The notes below the pieces were generated by a model that ran no database searches, was not told the origin of the DNA, and saw only the letters and a program-made list of their open reading frames with translations. 64,000 nucleotides of DNA from Snuella sedimenti (GTDB lineage: Bacteria; Bacteroidota; Bacteroidia; Flavobacteriales; Flavobacteriaceae), in the NCBI RefSeq assembly GCF_016428595.1, contig NZ_JAELVQ010000018.1, positions 1 through 64,000 on the forward strand, given 5' to 3'. The translations under genes and the position numbers were made by a program. Positions 58,501 through 64,000 of the stretch are shown piece by piece; positions within the stretch are counted from its first letter, which is position 1, and each line of letters begins with the position of its first letter.

Positions 58501-58875
58501 TGCTTTAATTTTAGGTAATCTATGCCTTTCTTTGTAAAGAATTATTATAGAAAGAATAAAGGTCACCACAGCTGTTAAAAACAGTAAACCATTGTCGTTG
58601 TTAACTTGTATTCCCAAAATGCTTAAGTGCATAATGATGGCTCCGCCTATAACTCCGAGTGTTAAAAGTGCTCCTATCCAGATGGTTTTGGGAATTAGTA
58701 TAAGTATGCTTGCAATGAGTTCAATGATACCAATGCTTATTCTGCCGAAAGGTTCCATGCCTACCTTGGTGAAAATATAGACGCTGTCGGGGTGAGCAGA
58801 AAATTTAAATCGTAATGTCTGTAATAAGATAATGGCAACTGTTATTCTTAAAATCAAAGTGAGTTTTTCTTTCAT
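58495..58875 (-). CDS. DoxX-like membrane protein
   Basis: 126 residues with four membrane helices. Typical DoxX/MauE features: the N-terminal LILRITVAIILLQTLRFKFSAHPDSVYIFTKVGMEPFGRISIGIIELIASILILIPKTIWIGALLTLGVIGGAIIMHLSILG. The group includes quinol oxidase subunits and redox or thiosulfate-related membrane proteins; a role cannot be assigned. It lies between the two paralogous membrane genes, on the other strand. Confidence 0.82.
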   Translation of the reverse strand: MKEKLTLILRITVAIILLQTLRFKFSAHPDSVYIFTKVGMEPFGRISIGIIELIASILILIPKTIWIGALLTLGVIGGAIIMHLSILGIQVNNDNGLLFLTAVVTFILSIIILYKERHRLPKIKAS

Positions 58876-58999
58876 ACCACAAAAGTTGTTGATCGTAATT
58901 TTTGAGTTTAGACGTATTTAAATGTATAACTTTTCAGAGTATGGAATTTTAAATGATTAATAAGAATAATCCTAACGTTTTAATCGGTTAAATATGTAT

Positions 59000-59035
59000 T
59001 TTGTCGGTGTGGTTAATTTTTTTTTATTATATTTG
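59000..59035 (+). promoter_or_regulatory. Promoter of the second paralogous membrane protein
   Basis: TTTG (59000-59003), 24 bases, TATATTTG (59028-59035), 25 bases before ATG 59061. The spacer is a little long. The flanking ATCGGTTAAA and TTTTGTCGG match those before 57799, so this looks like a duplicated promoter. Confidence 0.6.
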
Positions 59036-59060
59036 AGTAACATGCTTATTTATATTTATC

Positions 59061-59801
59061 ATGAAGATCATGTCTGCCCCATCCCTGTATCGTGTTTTTT
59101 TAGCTGTTTTATTATTAGTAATTGTAGCAAGTATAGTTGGAATTGTTTTTGAAAATGCTTTTGTATTACAACTAATAAAATTAACATTTCTAAGTGCTTT
59201 TATATTGTTCTTTTTGGTCAGGCAAGACAGAGTCTGTGCCTTGCTTGTTGCTTTTTTTGTGTTTTCTTTTTTGGCAGCATTATTTTCTATAGTTGGTGTG
59301 GATGAAATTTACGAAAGAGTCTTTAGTTTATTAGGCTATTCGAGTTTAATAGGGATTACGATGCCTAAATTTAAATTATTGAAGTTGGATAAAATTATAA
59401 GAGCCTACCTTTTAGTTGTGTTTTTAATTAACACCTACTTTGTATATGTGCTTTACGGGGTATTAAAAGCTGTGATGGTTGATTTAGTTGATGTAACCTT
59501 ATTTGCCATTAAAAGCATGTCTTTAATTATTTTGGTATTTGTTGCTTTTGGAGTGTATTTGCATACGGAGACAAAGCAAACGATTACTTTTTTAATGGCT
59601 GGTATGTGTTTCGCTTTCTCAACTATATTGGAATACATAAATTTTTATTATGTATACAATTGGGGGTTCGTATTGTTAGGTAAAATTCTATTTGCATTTG
59701 GGGTCTATTTAATTGCTGTCTTTATGATTCAACAGAACAGGAAAGTTAGGCTAGAAAGACATCGAGATAAAGTTACTTCGTCTGAGGGAGTTTTTGCTTA
59801 A
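59061..59801 (+). CDS. Multi-pass membrane protein, paralogue 2
   Basis: 246 residues, about eight membrane segments, paralogous to 57799-58500 in length, layout and the AGMCFAFSTILEYIN/ IGALCIVFSEIIDVA helix. Its N-terminus (SLYRVFLAVLLLVIVASIVGIVF) and the basic tail (RKVRLERHRDKVTSSEGVFA) differ. It and its paralogue have homologous promoters. Role unknown; YhhN-like fold is a guess. Confidence 0.65.
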   Translation: MKIMSAPSLYRVFLAVLLLVIVASIVGIVFENAFVLQLIKLTFLSAFILFFLVRQDRVCALLVAFFVFSFLAALFSIVGVDEIYERVFSLLGYSSLIGITMPKFKLLKLDKIIRAYLLVVFLINTYFVYVLYGVLKAVMVDLVDVTLFAIKSMSLIILVFVAFGVYLHTETKQTITFLMAGMCFAFSTILEYINFYYVYNWGFVLLGKILFAFGVYLIAVFMIQQNRKVRLERHRDKVTSSEGVFA

Positions 59802-60194
59802 AATAAGGGAGTAGATTTTTAAGATACCCTTTTCTCGTTTAACAAGTACTATTTGTTATACCATTTGTTAAATACTATCTTAAAGTCGAAGCGTTTTTAT
59901 TCCACAAAGTTTTATTCCCAATACGAACTTCTGCTATTTGTTAATAGATTTAAAGCTTCCTATAAGTGTTTTTTTCCTAGTCATATACTATCACATAATA
60001 GTAATTTGTTGTAAATCAGATTCACTAGTATTTTTTAATGAAAAACAGTTTGTTTAGAAACCTCTTTTTATGAATTACTCTAGCGGAGACAGGGCGAATA
60101 TCGTTTTGTGAACCAAAAGAAATAACAAAATATAACAAAATGAATAAATATGTGAAGCCTGTGTATTAAGCATATGTTTTGAACGTACTTTTGC
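59802..60194. other. Gene-free gap before DUF6913
   Basis: About 390 AT-rich bases without an ORF. A stretch near 60080-60104 (TAGCGGAGACAGGGCGAATA) loosely recalls the reverse of a tRNA 3' half, but gaps are needed, so I do not annotate a tRNA. No strong terminator is seen after the membrane protein gene. Confidence 0.4.
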
Positions 60195-60202
60195 TACCTT
60201 TG
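60195..60202 (+). promoter_or_regulatory. -7 promoter element before DUF6913-dapA
   Basis: TACCTTTG fits TAnnTTTG and lies 19 bases before ATG 60222. A TTTG at 60178-60181 is only 13 bases away, shorter than normal, so the -33 element is uncertain. Confidence 0.5.
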
Positions 60203-60221
60203 CACAAAGTTTAAAAGCAAT

Positions 60222-60749
60222 ATGGTTTTTAAAGGGTTTAAGAAAAGATCCAATAAAAGATACTTAAACAAACTTATATCACAACGCTCTGTAAATGTAG
60301 GTGATACTAAGGTTAAAAGCTTAGGCGTTATCTTATGTTTTGATGAGGTAGATGATATTGAGCTATTTAGGGGCTTAGCAGCTCATTTAAGGATTAGGCC
60401 TAATAAGTTAAAAGTTATCGCATTTTCTTCTAATGGGAAAGAGAAAGCGAATGCTTGGGATCTTTGTTTTAACCCTAATGATTTTGGATGGAACGGTACA
60501 ATAAAGAATGTTGAATTGAAATCTTTTTTAGATACCGAATTTGATGTTTTGATAAGTTACTATACTGAAGAATTGTTAGAATTAAAATTGCTTACAGCGT
60601 TGTCTAAATCTCAATTTAAAGTTGGGATTTTGCAAACAGACAAACGGTTAAACGATTTGATCATAAAAACAGATATTACAGAATTTAACGTATTTAAGGA
60701 GGAACTCTATAAATACCTAACTATATTAAATAAGATTAAAAATGAATAG
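60222..60749 (+). CDS. DUF6913 family protein
   Basis: 175 residues, no signal peptide or membrane segment. Starts basic ([20 protein letters not shown]), then an alpha/beta pattern: [95 protein letters not shown]. This is a Bacteroidota-specific family. The stop region overlaps the start of dapA by 8 bases, so it is coupled to lysine/peptidoglycan synthesis. Function unknown. Confidence 0.75.
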   Translation: MVFKGFKKRSNKRYLNKLISQRSVNVGDTKVKSLGVILCFDEVDDIELFRGLAAHLRIRPNKLKVIAFSSNGKEKANAWDLCFNPNDFGWNGTIKNVELKSFLDTEFDVLISYYTEELLELKLLTALSKSQFKVGILQTDKRLNDLIIKTDITEFNVFKEELYKYLTILNKIKNE

Positions 60750-61620
60750 TAAGTTTCTAGGAACTGGAGTCGCTTTGGTAACACCATTTAAATCAGACTT
60801 AAGTATTGATCATGAAGCGTTGGCAAATATTGTTAATTATAATATTGATAATGGAACCGATTATCTTGTTATTTCCGGGACAACAGGAGAAAGTGTAACC
60901 ATTACAAAACAGGAGAAAAAAGATGTTGTTGAAACAATTTCCAAGGCAAACAATGGGCGTGTGCCAATGGTCTTGGGGATTGGAGGCAATAATACAGCTC
61001 AAGTCGTTGAAGAAATTAAAACGACCGACTTAAGTAATATAGATGCTATTTTATCGGTAGCACCTTACTATAGTAAACCAACGCAAGAGGGGTTTTACCA
61101 ACATTTTAAGGCTGTTTCAGAAGCTTCGCCCGTACCCGTGATTTTGTATAATGTTCCAGGACGTACGTCTAAAAACATGGAACCTTCAACTACTTTACGT
61201 TTAGCAAATGATTTTGAAAATATTGTTGCAATTAAGGAAGCAGGTAATAATGTTGCCCAATATTTGCAATTGTTGAAGCATAAGCCCGACGATTTTTTAA
61301 TCATTTCAGGAGACGATGATTTGGCTCTTGGTATTGTTTTAGCAGGAGGAGCAGGTGTTATCTCTGTAATAGGACAAGCTTTTCCTAAAGAATTTTCAGA
61401 AATGATTCGCTTAGGATTAAAAGGTAATGCTAATGAAGCATACAAATTACACTTTAAGTTAATGGATGCAATTGGTTATATTTTTGAAGAAAACAATCCT
61501 TCTGGAATCAAGGCCGTTTTTGAGGTTTTAAATATGTGTGGCAGTGACGTGCGTTTACCTCTTGTACCTGCTTCTAGTGAATTAAAAGAAAAGATCAAAG
61601 CTTTTGTAAAACAGTTTTAA
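60742..61620 (+). CDS. dapA: 4-Hydroxy-tetrahydrodipicolinate synthase
   Basis: 292 residues. It condenses pyruvate with aspartate semialdehyde. Family motifs: [38 protein letters not shown], catalytic Tyr in [12 protein letters not shown] and Schiff-base Lys in [31 protein letters not shown]. It overlaps DUF6913. Together with dapF this window holds two steps of the DAP pathway. Confidence 0.97.
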   Translation: MNSKFLGTGVALVTPFKSDLSIDHEALANIVNYNIDNGTDYLVISGTTGESVTITKQEKKDVVETISKANNGRVPMVLGIGGNNTAQVVEEIKTTDLSNIDAILSVAPYYSKPTQEGFYQHFKAVSEASPVPVILYNVPGRTSKNMEPSTTLRLANDFENIVAIKEAGNNVAQYLQLLKHKPDDFLIISGDDDLALGIVLAGGAGVISVIGQAFPKEFSEMIRLGLKGNANEAYKLHFKLMDAIGYIFEENNPSGIKAVFEVLNMCGSDVRLPLVPASSELKEKIKAFVKQF

Positions 61621-61713
61621 GGAGTGTTAAATATTACTTAAACCTTATGTATGCTATGTTTTAGCAATTACCTTAGCGTTAAAATAATATTTTTTAAATC
61701 CATAATAATAGCT

Positions 61714-61721
61714 TAATTTTG
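61714..61721 (+). promoter_or_regulatory. -7 promoter element of the bamD operon
   Basis: TAATTTTG, a full match to TAnnTTTG, 17 bases before ATG 61739. The -33 region (TATTTTTTAAAT) lacks a clear TTTG. Confidence 0.55.
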
Positions 61722-61738
61722 CATTCTGTTTAAAACCT

Positions 61739-62530
61739 ATGAAGAAGTTTTTCTACTTATTAATAACGTGCGCTATTTTAAGTGCTTGTAGCGAGTATCA
61801 AAAAGTACTAAAGGCAGAAGATATTGCTCCTAAATTTAAAATGGGCGAAGACCTTTATAACCAAGGCAAATTTGCCAAGGCTAATAGGCTATTTGCTCAA
61901 ATCGTGCCTAATTATAGAGGAAAGCCACAGGCTGAAAAGTTAATGTATTTGTATTCTAATTCATTTTACCAAATGAAGGATTACTACACTGCTGCATATC
62001 AATTTGAGCGTTTTGTTTCCAGTTACCCAAAAAGCGAAAAATTGGAAGAAGCTTCTTTTTTTAGTGCCAAGAGTTACTATATGCAGTCGCCTGCCTATAC
62101 TAAAGATCAAAAGGCTACGAAAGAAGCTATCGAAAAACTGCAGTTATTTATTAACTTGTTTCCAGAATCTGAGTATGCAGAGGAAGCAAACAAATTGGTT
62201 AGGGAGCTAGACTTTAAGCTTGAGAAAAAAGCCTATAGTATAGCTAAGCAATACAATCACATTTCTGATTATCAAGCCTCAATAAAATCATTTGATAATT
62301 TTGTTTTTGAATTCCCAGGCTCAACTTTACGAGAAGACGCCTTGTTTTTTAGGCTAGATTCTGCTTATAAGCTTGCTATTAATAGTGTAGAATATAAAAA
62401 GCGAGTGCGTTTAGAAAAAGCCAAAGAATATTACAATGCATTTAAAAAGGCCTATGCAAATTCTAAGTATTTAGAAGATGTAAATACGATGGCTAACGAA
62501 ATAGAAGAAGCATTAAAAAGTTATATATAG
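61739..62530 (+). CDS. bamD: Outer membrane assembly lipoprotein BamD
   Basis: 263 residues. Lipobox LSACSEYQ (Cys17), then TPR repeats (GEDLYNQGKFAKANRLFAQIVPNYRG, LYSNSFYQMKDYYTAAYQFERFVSSYPKSEKLEEASFFSAKSYYM, FPESEYAEEANKLVRELDFKLEKKAYSIAKQYNHISDYQASIKSFDNFVFEFPGSTLREDALFFRLDSAYKLA). It is the essential partner of BamA in inserting beta-barrel proteins. First gene of a row with rpoZ and coaBC. Confidence 0.95.
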   Translation: MKKFFYLLITCAILSACSEYQKVLKAEDIAPKFKMGEDLYNQGKFAKANRLFAQIVPNYRGKPQAEKLMYLYSNSFYQMKDYYTAAYQFERFVSSYPKSEKLEEASFFSAKSYYMQSPAYTKDQKATKEAIEKLQLFINLFPESEYAEEANKLVRELDFKLEKKAYSIAKQYNHISDYQASIKSFDNFVFEFPGSTLREDALFFRLDSAYKLAINSVEYKKRVRLEKAKEYYNAFKKAYANSKYLEDVNTMANEIEEALKSYI

Positions 62531-62550
62531 CACTAAAAGTTAAATAATTT

Positions 62551-62883
62551 ATGACAATGGATTTAAAAAAGACCAATGCACCGGTTAATACCATAACGTA
62601 CGATAGAAATCAAATTGATGAGCCAACAGAGAATATTTACGAGGCGATTTCAATTATTTCTAGACGTGCAGAACAAATTAATACTGAGATCAAGAAAGAG
62701 CTTATAGATAAGTTAGAAGAGTTTGCTACTTATAATGATAGTCTTGAAGAGATCTTCGAAAATAAGGAGCAAATAGAGGTTTCTAAGTTTTATGAAAAAC
62801 TGCCAAAACCTCATGCGTTAGCTGTTCAAGAATGGTTAACAGATAAAGTATATTTTAGAAATACTGAGGAAGACGCTCAGTAA
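62551..62883 (+). CDS. rpoZ: RNA polymerase omega-like subunit
   Basis: 110 residues in the position and shape of Bacteroidota omega: MDLKKTNAPVNTITYDRNQIDEPTENIYEAISIISRRAEQINTEIKKELIDKLEEFATYNDSLEEIFENKEQIEVSKFYEKLPKPHALAVQEWLTDKVYFRNT. The IYEAISIISRRAEQI segment corresponds to the omega core. It helps assemble the beta' subunit. It lies between bamD and coaBC, the usual flavobacterial order. Starts of ATG 62551 or the ATG two codons later are equally possible. Confidence 0.88.
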   Translation: MTMDLKKTNAPVNTITYDRNQIDEPTENIYEAISIISRRAEQINTEIKKELIDKLEEFATYNDSLEEIFENKEQIEVSKFYEKLPKPHALAVQEWLTDKVYFRNTEEDAQ

Positions 62884-62893
62884 AAAAGTTAAA

Positions 62894-64000
62894 ATGTCTA
62901 TACTAAGCGGCAAGAACATACTATTAGGCATTAGTGCTGGTATTGCCGCTTATAAAACGGCTTCCCTAGTAAGGTTGTTTATAAAAGCAGGAGCTCAGGT
63001 AAAAGTAATCATGACGCCATCTGCTAAAGAATTTATTACACCCTTAACCTTATCAACACTTTCTAAACATCCCGTTTATTCATCTTTCACTAACGAAGAA
63101 GATGATAATGCTGTATGGAACAATCATGTAGAATTAGGTCTGTGGGCCGATCTGTTTGTTATTGCGCCAGCGACAGCAAATACCTTGTCCAAAATGGCGA
63201 ATGGGGTATGTGATAATTTATTATTGGCTACTTACTTATCGGCTAAATGTCCTGTGTATTTTGCTCCTGCTATGGATTTGGATATGCACAAGCATGAGAG
63301 CACTCGTAAATCTTTTGAGGTTTTAAAAGGTTATGGTAATATTATGATACCGGCAACAAGTGGTGAATTAGCCAGTGGATTGGTAGGAGAGGGCAGAATG
63401 GCAGAACCAGAAGCTATTGTCAACTTTATAGAAGCGGATATTTTGAGTGGTTTACCACTTAAAGGTAAAAAAGTACTAATTACGGCAGGTCCAACTTATG
63501 AAGCTATCGATCCGGTACGATTTATAGGAAACCATTCCAGTGGTAAAATGGGATTTGAAATAGCAAAGGCAGCAGCTAACAAAGGTGCTGAGGTCGTTTT
63601 AATTTCGGGACCAACACATCAAACCGTTACTCATAGTTTGATTAGTGTAATTCCGGTTGTTAGTGCTCAGGAGATGTACGATGCAGTTCATCAATATTTC
63701 AACATAACGGACATTGCAATATGCGCTGCTGCTGTTGCAGATTATAGACCTAAAAAAGTTGCATCTCAGAAAATAAAAAAGCAGGAAAGTACGTTAACTA
63801 TAGAGCTTGAAAAAACGAAAGATATTTTAGCTTCCTTAGGAGCAATTAAAAAACAGCAATTTTTAGTAGGCTTTGCATTAGAGACAAATAATGAGCTGGA
63901 AAATGCAAAAGAGAAATTAAAAAGAAAGAATTTAGATTTAATTGTTTTAAATTCGTTAAATGATAAAGGAGCAGGATTTAAGAAGGATACCAATAAAGTG
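62894..64000 (+). CDS. coaBC: Bifunctional phosphopantothenoylcysteine decarboxylase/synthetase (3' end cut off)
   Basis: Open from ATG 62894, 11 bases after rpoZ, to the end of the window: 369 codons, of about 400. The CoaC flavin domain begins MSILSGKNILLGISAGIAAYK and has the His of NNHVELGLWADLFVIAPATANTLSKMANG and PAMDLDMHKHESTRK. The CoaB part has KVLITAGPTYEAIDPVRFIGNHSSGKMGFEIAKAA, IAICAAAVADYRPKKVA and the CoaB Lys region DLIVLNSLNDKGAGFKKDTNKV at the edge. It makes 4'-phosphopantetheine for coenzyme A. Co-transcribed with bamD and rpoZ. Confidence 0.95.
   Translation, partial: MSILSGKNILLGISAGIAAYKTASLVRLFIKAGAQVKVIMTPSAKEFITPLTLSTLSKHPVYSSFTNEEDDNAVWNNHVELGLWADLFVIAPATANTLSKMANGVCDNLLLATYLSAKCPVYFAPAMDLDMHKHESTRKSFEVLKGYGNIMIPATSGELASGLVGEGRMAEPEAIVNFIEADILSGLPLKGKKVLITAGPTYEAIDPVRFIGNHSSGKMGFEIAKAAANKGAEVVLISGPTHQTVTHSLISVIPVVSAQEMYDAVHQYFNITDIAICAAAVADYRPKKVASQKIKKQESTLTIELEKTKDILASLGAIKKQQFLVGFALETNNELENAKEKLKRKNLDLIVLNSLNDKGAGFKKDTNKV

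Noticed and set aside
60080-60104. tRNA-like fragment (AGCGGAGACAGGGCGAATA)
   Set aside because: It resembles the reverse of a tRNA 3' half only when gaps are allowed, and no matching acceptor or anticodon arm is present.

Overview
The window comes from a marine-type flavobacterium (Bacteroidota, family Flavobacteriaceae). The evidence is low GC, almost no Shine-Dalgarno sites, promoters of the TTTG/TAnnTTTG type, SusC/SusD pairs, a hybrid two-component regulator, FecR/ECF-sigma signalling, DUF4249/TonB pairs, a monomeric isocitrate dehydrogenase and many Bacteroidota-only hypothetical families. Species cannot be fixed from the sequence alone.

Layout. 1-80: the last bases of a 5S rRNA and its terminator, so an rRNA operon lies just outside. 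200-550: fragment of an ISL3-type transposase. 624-1844: an orphan type III polyketide synthase. 1888-12118 (minus): a polysaccharide utilisation locus read as ECF sigma, FecR anti-sigma, SusC with STN domain, SusD, terminator, sulfatase, beta-helix lipoprotein. 12248-15490 (minus): a gluconate operon (gntK, gnd, gntP) directly upstream of it. 15636-21032 (minus): secreted or envelope proteins including a papain-type protease, a chagasin-like lipoprotein, an OmpA protein and a truncated secretion-signal remnant, preceded by a SusR-like hybrid sensor (21163-25095). 25347-35318: DinB-like protein, murQ, a HlyD/MacB-type permease/TolC export operon, and a TonB receptor with a DUF4249 lipoprotein. 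35482-44045 (minus): housekeeping genes (icd, rplS, trmD, gap, degP) separated by repeats and terminators. 44295-48319 (plus): dapF, mltG and other wall-related genes. 48327-54281: dnaA, a tyrosine phosphatase, an RsmI-like methylase, ribD and others. 54336-64000: prmC, ligA, two paralogous membrane proteins around a DoxX protein, dapA, bamD, rpoZ and the start of coaBC.

How it works together. The polysaccharide locus would sense and import a sulfated glycan through SusCD, using trans-envelope signalling SusC-STN to FecR to sigma. A terminator after susD probably makes the two enzymes less abundant than the importer. The gluconate operon feeds 6-phosphogluconate into the pentose phosphate pathway. 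dapF, dapA, mltG, murQ and the lysozyme-like gene are all peptidoglycan functions.

Most notable observation. Two unrelated operons (permease to TolC, and TonB receptor to DUF4249) carry homologous intergenic leaders of about 180 bp. Each contains a 17-codon open reading frame with nearly the same peptide, MKR-x-L-x-NFKN-x-FTK-x-NV, overlapping an AT-rich inverted repeat. The DUF4249 protein itself starts with a version of the same peptide. This looks like a duplicated leader-peptide/attenuator element that I do not recognise from known families. Second in interest is the protease cluster: a papain-like protease beside a probable cognate inhibitor, with three neighbours sharing a charged amphipathic N-terminal segment.
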